From the NCBI RefSeq assembly GCF_001641615.1, contig NZ_LRRU01000020.1:206525-270524 (forward strand): a stretch of DNA of 64,000 nt, read 5' to 3'. Positions within the stretch are counted from its first letter, which is position 1. The number at the start of each line of letters is the position of its first letter. The stretch is from Pseudoalteromonas gelatinilytica. Its GTDB lineage: Bacteria > Pseudomonadota > Gammaproteobacteria > Enterobacterales > Alteromonadaceae. The notes under the pieces are model-generated. The model had not been told where the DNA came from, made no database searches, and worked only from the letters and a program-made list of their open reading frames with translations. The position numbers and the translations under genes are program-made. Below are positions 1 through 8,901 of the stretch, one piece after another.

Positions 1-281
1 TGGCCTTGCTCTACACGCTGACCTTCTTCAAAGTTGCGTGATTCAAGAATACCGGTGACACGGGCACGAACTTCAACTTCTTTTGAACCAGACAGCGTCG
101 CTGGCAGCTCAATAGTAAAAGGTGCATCGTGTGTTTCCATTGTCATAGTCGCGACAGCAGCGGGGTGCATTTGACCCTGTTGTTGCTGTGGCGCTTCAGA
201 ACAACCTTGCAATAGCAAAGGAGCAGAAACTAATAACAACGCAGATAATGATAATTTGGCAGGTGCGAAAGGCAGACGCAT
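1..281 (-). CDS. RND efflux periplasmic adaptor (partial, N-terminal part)
   Basis: Only the first 93 codons are inside the window; the gene continues past base 1. The start at 281 begins a lipoprotein signal peptide with lipobox LLQGC (Cys27), followed by a Gln-rich linker. After it comes the first strand region of an AcrA/MexA-type membrane fusion protein (ELPATLSGSKEVEVRARVTG, then a Gly-rich hairpin turn). Members link an inner-membrane RND pump to an outer-membrane TolC-like channel and are anchored to the inner membrane by lipid. The pump gene would lie downstream, outside the window, so the substrate cannot be judged. Confidence 0.8.
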   Translation of the reverse strand, partial: MRLPFAPAKLSLSALLLVSAPLLLQGCSEAPQQQQGQMHPAAVATMTMETHDAPFTIELPATLSGSKEVEVRARVTGILESRNFEEGQRVEQG

Positions 282-434
282 GTTTACTCCACAGTCCAAT
301 TGTTAAGTAGGTATACATAAAAAGTAGTCTATCAACATGACAGACGTAACTATGTATATTCATTTGTCGTCTAGTTTATACCCAAAAAAGAGAAAGGTAC
401 ACCCTGTAGTTTACTTTTTTATTGGACACAAAAA

Positions 435-460
435 AACGCAAAGCATTTTCGCTTTGCGTT
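435..460 (-). terminator. Intrinsic terminator after the HAD gene
   Basis: A perfect 10-bp stem (AACGCAAAGC / GCTTTGCGTT) with a 6-base loop lies about 20 bases past the HAD stop codon. On the minus strand it is followed by a run of T. It closes the peroxiredoxin-HAD unit. Confidence 0.85.
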
Positions 461-482
461 GATAGACAGATTAAATCGCTTC

Positions 483-1268
483 TTACTTTTGACTAAGCAA
501 TAGGGCTAACTCTTCAAGATTTTTAACGATGTAGTCTGGTTGCTTAGCCAATGGGTAAAGGGCTTTTCCGGGTCTTGCGATAAACGCTGTTTGCATTCCT
601 GCTTCTTTAGCGCCTGCCACATCCCAGCCATGTGCTGCAACCATTAAAGCTTCGTGAGGCGCTACATTTAATTGTTCAAGCAACCACTTGTAAGCGCGCA
701 GATCGGGTTTATACACTTTAATATCTTCAACACTATAACGGTGAGTAAAGTAATCTGTTAAGCCTGCATGTTGAAACTGCGCTTTGACACCATTATTTGA
801 CGAATTGGTAAAGCTGACTAGTTTATAATCTTGCTTTAATTGCGCCAATGCGGGTTTAACATCGCTATGGGCAGGTAAAGATAAAAGCGGCGGCACAATC
901 GCTTGCTTAGCTTGCTCTTTGGTTAACGAAATTTGATTATTACTTGCGACCATCATCAGCGCGGCAACGCCTATATCAGCAAAGTCATGATAATCATTCG
1001 ATACCGTACTCACTAATGAGTGATGCAGCATGGTCGAAAACCAAAGCGGCAATAACTGGGTATTACCATCGAGTGCTTTAGAGACTGAACTTTGCATTTG
1101 TTCAAGATCAAGCAAGGTCTCATTGACATCAAACACAATTACCTTTGGTTTTGCTTGGATTTGCGACGCTGCCATTGTGCCTCCCGAGAAAGTTAAGGTT
1201 AGCAATAAAACGAGACTAAAAAGGGCTTTACTAAACACGGTTAATTGCTTTAACTGCGTTAAGAACAT
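483..1268 (-). CDS. Exported HAD-superfamily hydrolase, haloacid dehalogenase type II-like
   Basis: The 261-residue protein has a signal peptide at residues 1-33 (hydrophobic core LVLLLTLTF, probable cleavage after TMA). HAD motif I follows as FDVNETLLD with nucleophile Asp47, then the SFTNSS motif, a KPD lysine motif and the AAHGWDVAGAKEAG motif typical of type II haloacid dehalogenases. By eye, the position of the catalytic arginine in L-2-haloacid dehalogenases (the LWRQ region) is Phe (LWFS), so true dehalogenase activity is doubtful. The start at 1268 is supported by a GGAG ribosome site 7 bases upstream, which lies inside the peroxiredoxin gene; the two genes overlap by 38 bases. A periplasmic HAD of this class is unusual. 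Confidence 0.75.
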   Translation of the reverse strand: MFLTQLKQLTVFSKALFSLVLLLTLTFSGGTMAASQIQAKPKVIVFDVNETLLDLEQMQSSVSKALDGNTQLLPLWFSTMLHHSLVSTVSNDYHDFADIGVAALMMVASNNQISLTKEQAKQAIVPPLLSLPAHSDVKPALAQLKQDYKLVSFTNSSNNGVKAQFQHAGLTDYFTHRYSVEDIKVYKPDLRAYKWLLEQLNVAPHEALMVAAHGWDVAGAKEAGMQTAFIARPGKALYPLAKQPDYIVKNLEELALLLSQK

Positions 1269-1884
1269 CTAAAGGCTCCGCTCTTAGTGTGTAATCTTCA
1301 TGAGCAAATGCAAATTGAATCACCCCTTGGCTATCAATTACGTAAGTTGCCGGTAATGGTAATTCGTAGCTATCGTCACCATTGGCTTTAGGAATATCTA
1401 AGCCTAGCTGATCATAAATAGGGATCAAGCGCTCATCTAACGTGAAAACCAAACCACACTTTTTAGCCAATGAGTTAGCCACATCAGAAAGCACCGTATA
1501 AGCCAGCTCGTTTTGCTGTTGAGTCGACAGTGATTCATCGGGTAGCTGAGGAGAAACAGCAACTAATTGGGCATGTTGATCTGCAAATGCTTGTTGCATG
1601 TTATTAAGTGCGCGAAGCTCTAAATTACAATACGGGCACCAACCACCACGGTAAAAGCTCAGCACCAGCGAGCCTTTCGATAACAATTCTGTTGAGCTAA
1701 TTTGTTTACCCTTGCTGTCGGGTAATTCAAATGCTGGAAACTTATCACCCACTATTAAAGCGTGATGACTTAATTGTTCAGCAATCAGCTTTTCAGTTGT
1801 GACATCCATCAAATTTAGGATATCAGCAGGGACATTGGCTTTCTTTTGCACTTCAAATGCATCGATTTGGGTTTTTAAAGACAT
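1231..1884 (-). CDS. Peroxiredoxin-like AhpC/TSA family protein
   Basis: This 217-residue cytoplasmic thioredoxin-fold protein carries the motif GGWCPYCNLELRAL (Cys83 and Cys86). It matches the group of AhpC/TSA proteins that have a CxxC at the peroxidatic position. The likely role is thiol-dependent reduction of peroxides or a related redox function. The start at 1884 (MSLKTQ) is chosen over an upstream in-frame codon because GGAG lies 5 bases before it. The gene is translationally linked to the downstream exported HAD gene by a 38-base overlap. It is divergent from a LysR regulator that may control it. Confidence 0.8.
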   Translation of the reverse strand: MSLKTQIDAFEVQKKANVPADILNLMDVTTEKLIAEQLSHHALIVGDKFPAFELPDSKGKQISSTELLSKGSLVLSFYRGGWCPYCNLELRALNNMQQAFADQHAQLVAVSPQLPDESLSTQQQNELAYTVLSDVANSLAKKCGLVFTLDERLIPIYDQLGLDIPKANGDDSYELPLPATYVIDSQGVIQFAFAHEDYTLRAEPLDVLNAVKAINRV

Positions 1885-1988
1885 ACATACTCCAATCATT
1901 TTGACTATTTGTAGTAAGTATAGAGTTTTAAATTTTTATATATACAATACAAAACTGAAACCTAAATTCGAAAATATTGAATCAAGCC

Positions 1989-2879
1989 ATGTACAGTTTA
2001 TGTGATTTAGAAACCTTTATTGCCATAGTTGAAAACCAAGGGGTGGTTGCCGCCGCTAAAGCTCAGGGCCTTTCACCCGCTACGGTTAGTCATCGCTTAA
2101 GTAAATTAGAAAAAGCATTAAGTACGGTGTTGCTGTTTCGTGATAGTAGGCGAATACGCTTATCACCAGCAGGAGAGCTGTTTTATCAACGTGCTGGGGC
2201 CATTTTAGAGGCGCTGTATGATGCTGAGCATCAAATTGGCGCACGAGGTTCGGCGGTGACAGGGCTTTTACGAGTCACTATGCCGCCTTGGGTCTTCTCA
2301 AAATTTGTGATGCCAGAGCTTGGTCATTTTGAACAGCAATATCCCGACTTGAAACTCGATTTTATGATCACAGACCAATTTGTAAATATTGTGGATGATG
2401 CCCAAGATGTAGCTATTAGAGTAGGTCAGTTGGCAGATTCAAACTTGCTTTCACGTAAGCTTGTTAGTAACTCTCGTATTTTGTGTGCAGCCCCAAGCTA
2501 TATTGAAAAATATGGGCTACCAAGAACGGTCTCAGATCTTAAAGCGCATTACTGGGTATGCTTGCCATGGCAGCGACAGCTTAAACTTAACGAGGGTGGC
2601 CAAATAGTTAATTATAATGCGAGAACGCGTTTTACCGTATCTAACTCAGATAACATGACGCAGGCTGCGATTGCAGGTCATGGCATAGCCATTAAATCAT
2701 ATATTGCAATTAAAGATGATTTAGCAGAAGGGCGGTTAATCGAAATACTCCCTAATAGCCTTGTTGATGCTGACGCGCCTGTATGGTTTTTAAAACCACA
2801 AAACAGCCTAGTGACGCGCAAAACAGAGGTTTTTTATGAGTTTATGAAATCTTTGTTTACCGAAGGTACAAAAACTTAA
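1989..2879 (+). CDS. LysR-family transcriptional regulator
   Basis: The N-terminal winged helix-turn-helix (LETFIAIVENQGVVAAAKAQGLSPATVSHRLSKLE) and the C-terminal LysR substrate-binding fold (VTMPPWVFSKFVMPELGHF onwards) are clear. Length is 296 residues from the ATG at 1989, and LysR proteins usually start about this far before the helix-turn-helix. A TTG at 1977 would add four residues. It is transcribed away from the peroxiredoxin/HAD pair, the usual arrangement for a LysR protein and its targets; the effector is unknown. Confidence 0.85.
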   Translation: MYSLCDLETFIAIVENQGVVAAAKAQGLSPATVSHRLSKLEKALSTVLLFRDSRRIRLSPAGELFYQRAGAILEALYDAEHQIGARGSAVTGLLRVTMPPWVFSKFVMPELGHFEQQYPDLKLDFMITDQFVNIVDDAQDVAIRVGQLADSNLLSRKLVSNSRILCAAPSYIEKYGLPRTVSDLKAHYWVCLPWQRQLKLNEGGQIVNYNARTRFTVSNSDNMTQAAIAGHGIAIKSYIAIKDDLAEGRLIEILPNSLVDADAPVWFLKPQNSLVTRKTEVFYEFMKSLFTEGTKT

Positions 2880-2949
2880 CAAATGGCTTGTAATTAAACT
2901 GAAATCTCGTACCCTAAAGCAATAAAAATATAATAAAGGTGAGTTAAGG

Positions 2950-3510
2950 ATGACAGATCAAACTGGGGTTATCACCGCTTTTACCGAGATATCGAGCAAA
3001 CTTAGGCGCTTTGTATCACGTATCGTCAGCCCTGATGATGTAGAAGATATTGTGCAAGAGACGTTTATAAAAAGTTATGAAGCAGATCTTAAACAAAATA
3101 TCGAATACACTCACAGTTATATGCTGAAAACGGCTAAACATTTAGCACTCAATCACATTGCTAAATGGGACAATAAATACAAAGAATCGTTAGATGAACA
3201 ACAACAAGTTGAACATCACATGCGTTCTATGGCACTTGAAGATGAAGTAACCTCTAAAGAGCGCTTTTTGTTTTTTTGCCGAGTAACTAACGAATTAAGC
3301 CCGCAAGTAAAAAAATGTTTTATATTAAAAAAAGTCTATGGCTTAAGCCAAAAGGAAATTGCTGCTAAAATGGAACTCAGCGAAAGTACTGTTGAAAAAC
3401 ACATAGCCAAAGGCTTATTACATGTTCACCGAGCAATGAAATCACACGATGTACAACCTCAGGCATATAGCCCTACCACAGAGTTCACTGCAAAAGAGGT
3501 GAACAAATGA
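2950..3510 (+). CDS. ECF RNA polymerase sigma factor, FecI type
   Basis: The 186-residue protein has sigma-70 region 2 (RFVSRIVSPDDVEDIVQETFIKSYEA, about residues 20-45) and region 4 (LSPQVKKCFILKKVYGLSQKEIAAKMELSESTVEKHIAKGL, about residues 117-157). The DDVEDIVQETF signature is typical of iron-uptake sigma factors. AAGGTGAG precedes the ATG. The stop overlaps the start of the downstream fecR-like gene in an ATGA junction, so the two are translationally coupled. By analogy with FecI it should direct RNA polymerase to the promoter of its partner receptor once a surface signal has been passed through the FecR-like protein. Confidence 0.88.
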   Translation: MTDQTGVITAFTEISSKLRRFVSRIVSPDDVEDIVQETFIKSYEADLKQNIEYTHSYMLKTAKHLALNHIAKWDNKYKESLDEQQQVEHHMRSMALEDEVTSKERFLFFCRVTNELSPQVKKCFILKKVYGLSQKEIAAKMELSESTVEKHIAKGLLHVHRAMKSHDVQPQAYSPTTEFTAKEVNK

Positions 3511-4577
3511 GTAATGTTCACCCATTTTCATCAAAAGAAATGATTCAAGAGCAAGCGAGCCAATGGATCAGTGCAATTGATCGTGGTTTATCTAAAGATG
3601 AAGTGAGCCAATTACATTTATGGGCTCATCAAAGTGCGGCTCATCAAGAGGCCTTATTTGAACTTGCGACATTATGGGATGAAATGAGTGTGCTTAACGA
3701 GTTAAGTAGCTTATTTCCTTATAAAGCCCCGCAAAAACAACCCGCTGTATTTGGTATGGCAACGGCGGCTAGCTTTTTAGTGGCGATGCTGCTTGGTTGT
3801 ATCATGCTCATTTATTCAAGCTATTGGCAGAACGAAGAAAACGACTACGCAAAGTTTACTAAAATTTACCGCACTAAAGTGGGCGAGCAAGCCACGTTTG
3901 TATTGCCCGACAGCACGATTGTGCAGCTTAATACCAATACTAAACTTGAAGTTGCTTATACCGGCGATCGCCGTCAGTTGATCTTGAGCCGTGGTGAAGG
4001 CCGCTTCAATGTTGCTAAAGATGCAAGTCGTCCATTCACTGTTATTGCCGGTGATAAATCATTTACTGCTCTTGGTACCGTGTTTAATGTGCAGCGAAAT
4101 ACTGCCTCAGACTTAGAGTTAGTGGTGACCGAGGGCAAGGTAATGATTGCTGATCCGAGTACGCAGGTTGATGCCAGTGATTTTAATCGTTTAAAAGATG
4201 CCTCGGATAACAGTGCTGATATTAAAGCACTTCGCGCGAATGTTGTTGTATCTGGTGAGAAAGCACTGATAAAACAAAGTAAAACTGAGCCGATTAAACA
4301 GTTATCTGTTGATGACGTACAGCGTGACTTAGCTTGGCAACAAGAAATGTTAATCTTTAACGGCGAACCGCTTGGTGAAGCTTTGCAAGAAGTGAGTCGT
4401 TATACCGCCACACGTTTTGAATTGAATGACCCAAAACTTGCTTCATTGAAAGTGGCTGGTGTATTTAAAACAGGCGACATAAAAGAGTTACTTGATTCTT
4501 TACAGGCCAACTTAGGTGTAGAACATCAACGTTTAGGTGAACATCGTGTTAGCTTAACTATCGCTGCAAAAGGTTAG
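3507..4577 (+). CDS. FecR-family anti-sigma factor / signal transducer
   Basis: The protein has 356 residues. The N-terminal cytoplasmic DUF4880-like segment (residues 10-70, EQASQWISAIDRGLSKDE...LWDEM) contacts the sigma factor in known relatives. One membrane helix follows at about 81-104. The periplasmic FecR domain (about 115-225, VGEQATFVLPDSTIVQLNTNTKLEV) comes next, then a C-terminal STN-like segment (about 290-350). It is encoded between the sigma factor and an STN-containing TonB receptor, the classical order of a cell-surface signalling system. The protein holds the sigma factor inactive until the receptor's N-terminal signalling domain touches its periplasmic part. Confidence 0.88.
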   Translation: MSNVHPFSSKEMIQEQASQWISAIDRGLSKDEVSQLHLWAHQSAAHQEALFELATLWDEMSVLNELSSLFPYKAPQKQPAVFGMATAASFLVAMLLGCIMLIYSSYWQNEENDYAKFTKIYRTKVGEQATFVLPDSTIVQLNTNTKLEVAYTGDRRQLILSRGEGRFNVAKDASRPFTVIAGDKSFTALGTVFNVQRNTASDLELVVTEGKVMIADPSTQVDASDFNRLKDASDNSADIKALRANVVVSGEKALIKQSKTEPIKQLSVDDVQRDLAWQQEMLIFNGEPLGEALQEVSRYTATRFELNDPKLASLKVAGVFKTGDIKELLDSLQANLGVEHQRLGEHRVSLTIAAKG

Positions 4578-4585
4578 TTTTGCCT

Positions 4586-7500
4586 ATGAGAATACGCCAA
4601 TGTAATGATGTTAATTGTGCGCCACCTTCTCGTCACAAAAAATTAATTAAAAAAAAGTTAAATTTACATAGCGGATTTTTCTTCCTCACTTGTTTGTATA
4701 AATTGCGCAGTAAGCAATTGCCTTTGTTACCAGCGTCTATTGTCATTTATGGCCTCACAGCAGGCCAAATAGCAATAGCAGCTGAAAAACAAATGCTGCA
4801 ATTTGATATCAAAGCGCAACGAGCTGATTTGGCGTTAATCGAATTTGCAAAGCAAACAGATCAAACCGTCATTTTTTCTTTCGAATTAGCAAAGCAATAT
4901 CAAGCGCAATCTGTATTTGGTTTTTATACTAAATTGGATGCACTGAATGCGATGTTAGAAGGCACTGAGCTCGATGCGGTTGTTGATCAACAAGGCTTGC
5001 TGAGTATAAAACTCAAACAAGTAGATAGGATAGATAATAACATGATCAAAGTATCAGGGGTCAGCGCTGCAGTCGTGCCATTACTGCTTGCCGCCAATAC
5101 GCAAGCGTTCGCAGAAGATCAATCAGCAGAAAAAAACATCGAAAAAATTGCCGTTGTCGGTAGCCGTGTGGCAGGTCGCTCGGTTGAAGATTTACCGGTT
5201 CCGGTTGATATTTTAAGTGCCGAAGCACTTGAGAATACAGGCCAAACAGAAGTAGGCCGTATGCTTCAGGCTATCGCACCGTCTTTTAACTTTTCAAGCT
5301 CGTCTATCAGTGATGGTACTGACGCGCTTCGCCCTGCAACATTACGTGGTTTAGGGCCAGATCAAACCTTAGTTCTTATCAATGGTAAGCGTCGTCACCA
5401 AGCGAGCCTTATCCATATTAATACGTCAGTAGGTCGTGGTACGGCAGGTACCGACATGAACGCCATTCCTGCTGCTGCAATCAAACGTATTGAAGTATTA
5501 CGTGATGGTGCTGCTGCGCAATATGGTTCAGATGCGATTGCGGGTGTTATTAATATCGTATTAAAAGACGCTGAAGAAGGTGGTAAAGCGGCGATTAACT
5601 ACGGTGAATATTCAGAAGGTGATGGTGAAACAGTCAATGTTGATTTCAACACAGGTTTTGCCCTTGGTGATGATGGTTATTTAAATACTACAATCAACTA
5701 CCGTGACCGTGCACCGACTAACCGTGCAGGCCTGCATGGTTCATGTCAATTTTACGGCTGTACTGAACTTGATGACGGTACGCTATTAGCAGGTGATCCG
5801 CGTGAGTTAACGGCACCTCGTGATACGTTTAGAATTGGTGATGCAGATTCACAGCAATTTGCTTTAACTATTAACACTGGCTATGAGCTTGCTGGTGGTG
5901 AGCTATATGGCTTTATCACTTATTCGAATCGTGAAAATGAATCTGCAGCGTTTTTCCGTCATAACGCAAATGCTACAGGTAACCCTGTATTGCAAGATGG
6001 TGATGCGACCATTCCAATGGGTTTCTTACCGAAAATTAATACTATTATTGATGACGTGTCTTACAACGTGGGCTTTAAAAAGTCGTTCGACAATGATTCA
6101 AGCATTGATTTATCGTACACCTACGGTGAAAACAGCATTGATTACACAACGAGTGACACTATCAATGGCTCATACGCTAACTATCTTCGTTATGACCAAG
6201 GTTTAACGGCTGATGAAATTCGTGCCACGATTCCGCGTTCAGCGTATGCATACGGCCTTGAATTATCACTTCAAACAATCAACCTTGATTACACCAAAGA
6301 TTACGATAACTTCTCATTAGCACTAGGTGCTGAGCTTCGTACTGATGAGTTCCGTATTCTTGAGGGTAGCGAATATGCTTATCGTGATTACGACACCGTT
6401 GATGGTGTGAGCATCTATTCTGGTTTAAATGGCGGGGTAGGCAGTGTTGATGCTGCAAGCGGTACGCAAGGTTTTGGTGGTTCAGATCCGGCATCATCAG
6501 TTGATGAGTCGCGCGATGTGATCTCATTCTACATGGATGCAGAAACCTATGTTATTGATGATGTAATTATCTCAGGTGCGGTACGTTACGATAACTACAA
6601 AGGTTTTGGCGATACAGTTAACTTTAAGTTAGCGGGTAATTGGTCAATTACTGAAGATGTGTCTTTACGTGGTGCACTAAGCACAGGCTTTAGAGCGCCT
6701 TCGATGCAACAACTTTACTTTAATAACGTAAGTACACAGTTCGTTGTAGGTGATGATGGCAGCTTAGTCGCTGAGCAAGTAGGTACATTCAGAAACGACA
6801 GTACCTTAGCGCAATCAATTGGTATTCCTAAGCTAAAAGAAGAGAAGTCACAAAACCGCAGTCTAGGTATCGTGTATAACGTGACCGACAATATCAATTT
6901 AACCATTGATTACTACTCGATTGATATCGACGACCGTATCGTTATTTCTAACCGTTTAGGTAAAGGTTTATCAGATACGCTCGATGCTGCACTTGAAAGT
7001 TCAGGCGCAGGTGCGGGTCAGTTCTTCTTAAATGGTGCAGACACCGAAACCGAAGGTGTTGATTTAGTTGCAACATGGAACACAGAAGGCCTTGGCGGCA
7101 CGCTTGATTTCACCTTTGCTGCTAACTTCACTAAAACTGATGTAGTTGATTTATTTACGCCATCAGGCAGTGGCCTTGAGACTATTCCGGTAGAAGATGT
7201 GTTTTCTGCTCAAGAAACATCAATTATTGAAGAATGGCAACCTGAAGATCGCATTAACTTAAGTGCGCTTTACCGTTTAGAAGATTGGACAGTAAACCTT
7301 TCTCTAAACCGTTACGGCGAATACACAGTTGAAGATGGTGGCCGTCAAACATACGGTGCTGAAATATTAACTGATGTAAAAGTTAACTACTTCTTTAACG
7401 AAAATCTGTCATTTAACATTGGTGCAAATAACTTATTTGATGTTTACCCAGATAAGAACACCATTGGTAATTCACGCTCGGGTACGATTGTTGATGCAAG

Positions 7501-7609
7501 CGGCAACACAATTGTTTCAAGCCCAGGTGTATTCACTTACTCACGTCGTTCAGCACCATTTGGTTTTAACGGTGCGTACTATTACGTAGGTGCAGAGTAC
7601 AAGTTCTAA
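4586..7609 (+). CDS. TonB-dependent receptor with N-terminal STN signalling domain
   Basis: This outer-membrane transducer has about 1007 residues. A signal peptide (KLRSKQLPLLPASIVIYGL..., cleavage near AIA/AE, residue ~65) is followed by an STN domain (~70-140). A second signal-peptide-like stretch follows at ~153-180, starting with Met and ending NTQAFA. The plug domain is ~190-310 (LRGLGPDQTLVLINGKRRH, VLRDGAAAQYGSDAIAGVINIVL), and the beta-barrel ends in the aromatic YKF. The ATG at 4586, 8 bases after the fecR stop, is preferred to a TTG at 4580. An internal ATG at 5042 with AGGAT upstream could start a shorter receptor without STN. Together with the two upstream genes it forms a FecI-FecR-FecA-like module; the ligand is unknown (siderophore or other nutrient). 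Confidence 0.85.
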   Translation: MRIRQCNDVNCAPPSRHKKLIKKKLNLHSGFFFLTCLYKLRSKQLPLLPASIVIYGLTAGQIAIAAEKQMLQFDIKAQRADLALIEFAKQTDQTVIFSFELAKQYQAQSVFGFYTKLDALNAMLEGTELDAVVDQQGLLSIKLKQVDRIDNNMIKVSGVSAAVVPLLLAANTQAFAEDQSAEKNIEKIAVVGSRVAGRSVEDLPVPVDILSAEALENTGQTEVGRMLQAIAPSFNFSSSSISDGTDALRPATLRGLGPDQTLVLINGKRRHQASLIHINTSVGRGTAGTDMNAIPAAAIKRIEVLRDGAAAQYGSDAIAGVINIVLKDAEEGGKAAINYGEYSEGDGETVNVDFNTGFALGDDGYLNTTINYRDRAPTNRAGLHGSCQFYGCTELDDGTLLAGDPRELTAPRDTFRIGDADSQQFALTINTGYELAGGELYGFITYSNRENESAAFFRHNANATGNPVLQDGDATIPMGFLPKINTIIDDVSYNVGFKKSFDNDSSIDLSYTYGENSIDYTTSDTINGSYANYLRYDQGLTADEIRATIPRSAYAYGLELSLQTINLDYTKDYDNFSLALGAELRTDEFRILEGSEYAYRDYDTVDGVSIYSGLNGGVGSVDAASGTQGFGGSDPASSVDESRDVISFYMDAETYVIDDVIISGAVRYDNYKGFGDTVNFKLAGNWSITEDVSLRGALSTGFRAPSMQQLYFNNVSTQFVVGDDGSLVAEQVGTFRNDSTLAQSIGIPKLKEEKSQNRSLGIVYNVTDNINLTIDYYSIDIDDRIVISNRLGKGLSDTLDAALESSGAGAGQFFLNGADTETEGVDLVATWNTEGLGGTLDFTFAANFTKTDVVDLFTPSGSGLETIPVEDVFSAQETSIIEEWQPEDRINLSALYRLEDWTVNLSLNRYGEYTVEDGGRQTYGAEILTDVKVNYFFNENLSFNIGANNLFDVYPDKNTIGNSRSGTIVDASGNTIVSSPGVFTYSRRSAPFGFNGAYYYVGAEYKF

Positions 7610-7642
7610 ACTCCCTTTAGATTCCTTTATTATTTAACTTGC

Positions 7643-7666
7643 AAAGGGCCGTTAGGCCCTTTTTTA
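7643..7666 (+). terminator. Intrinsic terminator after the STN receptor
   Basis: The stem AAAGGGCC / GGCCCTTT with a GTTA loop and a T run lies about 35 bases after the receptor stop. It separates the signalling module from phnW. Confidence 0.85.
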
Positions 7667-7716
7667 ATGCAGTCATAAAAACTTCACTTTTTTTATCAAC
7701 ATAAATCCCTAATAAT

Positions 7717-7734
7717 ATCTGGACTAGACCAGAT
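7717..7734. promoter_or_regulatory. Probable GntR (PhnR-like) operator upstream of phnW
   Basis: ATCTGGACTAGACCAGAT is an inverted repeat (ATCTGG / CCAGAT around ACTAGA), 16 bases before the phnW ATG. Exactly the same 18 bases occur at 16643-16660 before the TonB receptor that starts the opposite transcription unit. The CTGG-N-CTAG-N-CCAG shape resembles operators of HutC-subfamily GntR regulators (for example the TGGTCTAGACCA type), and a HutC-type GntR gene lies in the locus. Repression by blocking the promoter or early elongation is the simplest reading. Confidence 0.75.
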
Positions 7735-7750
7735 TTAGGCGATATTAAAA

Positions 7751-8845
7751 ATGAATGAATACTTACTGTTAACTCCTGGACCATTAACAACATCGGATAC
7801 TGTAAAACAAGCGATGTTAAAGGATTGGTGTACATGGGATGACGATTATAACTTAGGTGTTGTACAGGCTATTCGCAGCAAACTTGTAACTTTGGCCACT
7901 AAAAGTTCTGACTATACGTGCACATTAATGCAGGGCAGTGGCACTGCGAGTGTAGAAAGTGCTTTAGGTAGTTTAGTCGCAAATGAGCATAAGTTATTGA
8001 TAATAAACAATGGCGCGTATGGTAAACGGATGGCAGAAATTGCCCAGTATTTAGGCATTGACCATTGTGTTTTAAATTACACTGAAACTCAGCTACCAAG
8101 CTGTGACGACATTGAAAAAACACTCTTGAGCGATGAAAAAATTAGTCATGTTGCAATGGTGCACTGCGAAACAACGACTGGCATGCTAAACCCAGCAAAG
8201 CAAGTTGGCGAACTATTATCACGCCATAACAAAGTGTATATTTTAGACGCTATGAGCAGCTTTGGTGGCGTACCGTTTGACTTAGCAGATTGGCACATTG
8301 ATGTAATGATAAGCTCATCTAATAAGTGTATTCAAGGTGTTCCAGGTTTTGGTTTTGTTATTTGCAAACGTGACTTAATTGAAGACTCTCAGGGTGTTGC
8401 ACGTTCGTTGTCACTTGATTTACATGCACAGTGGCAGTGTATGGAGAACAACCAAGGTAAATGGCGTTTCACATCTCCTACACATGTTGTACGCGCATTT
8501 CATCAAGCTCTTATTGAATTAGAACAAGAGGGTGGTATTGCAGCACGTCATAAGCGTTATAAAAACAATCAGCAACTCTTAGTGACTGCGATGAGAGATT
8601 TAGGTTTTGAAACACTCTTAGATGATAGCTTACATTCACCGATTATCACCTCATTTTATTCTCCAACAGCAAATGGGTATGACTTTAAAGAGTTTTATTT
8701 GTTGCTTAAAAACCAAGGGTTTGTGATTTACCCAGGTAAGGTGTCAGATGCTGATTGCTTTAGAATTGGCAATATTGGTCATGTGTTCGAAAACGATATT
8801 ACACGTTTAATTAAAGCAATATCAAACAGCAGATATTGGTTATAA
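7751..8845 (+). CDS. phnW: 2-aminoethylphosphonate--pyruvate transaminase
   Basis: The 364-residue class V (fold type I) PLP aminotransferase converts 2-aminoethylphosphonate and pyruvate to phosphonoacetaldehyde and alanine in the cytoplasm. The N-terminal [18 protein letters not shown] with WCTWDDDYN, the central [10 protein letters not shown], and the PLP-lysine motif [15 protein letters not shown] (Lys192) are the familiar PhnW pattern. Length matches the family (about 360-370). It is transcribed alone from its own operator-bearing promoter and converges on the regulator gene, with a bidirectional terminator between. phnX, which uses its product, is on the other strand of the same locus. 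Confidence 0.93.
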   Translation: MNEYLLLTPGPLTTSDTVKQAMLKDWCTWDDDYNLGVVQAIRSKLVTLATKSSDYTCTLMQGSGTASVESALGSLVANEHKLLIINNGAYGKRMAEIAQYLGIDHCVLNYTETQLPSCDDIEKTLLSDEKISHVAMVHCETTTGMLNPAKQVGELLSRHNKVYILDAMSSFGGVPFDLADWHIDVMISSSNKCIQGVPGFGFVICKRDLIEDSQGVARSLSLDLHAQWQCMENNQGKWRFTSPTHVVRAFHQALIELEQEGGIAARHKRYKNNQQLLVTAMRDLGFETLLDDSLHSPIITSFYSPTANGYDFKEFYLLLKNQGFVIYPGKVSDADCFRIGNIGHVFENDITRLIKAISNSRYWL

Positions 8846-8862
8846 AGAATGTTCACCCGTGT

Positions 8863-8890
8863 AAAGGCTTTGTTTAACAAAGCCTTTTTT
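8863..8890. terminator. Bidirectional terminator between phnW and the GntR regulator
   Basis: An 11-bp stem AAAGGCTTTGT / ACAAAGCCTTT with a 3-base loop lies between the convergent genes, with T runs on both strands. Confidence 0.85.
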
Positions 8891-8901
8891 CATTTATTGC
8901 C

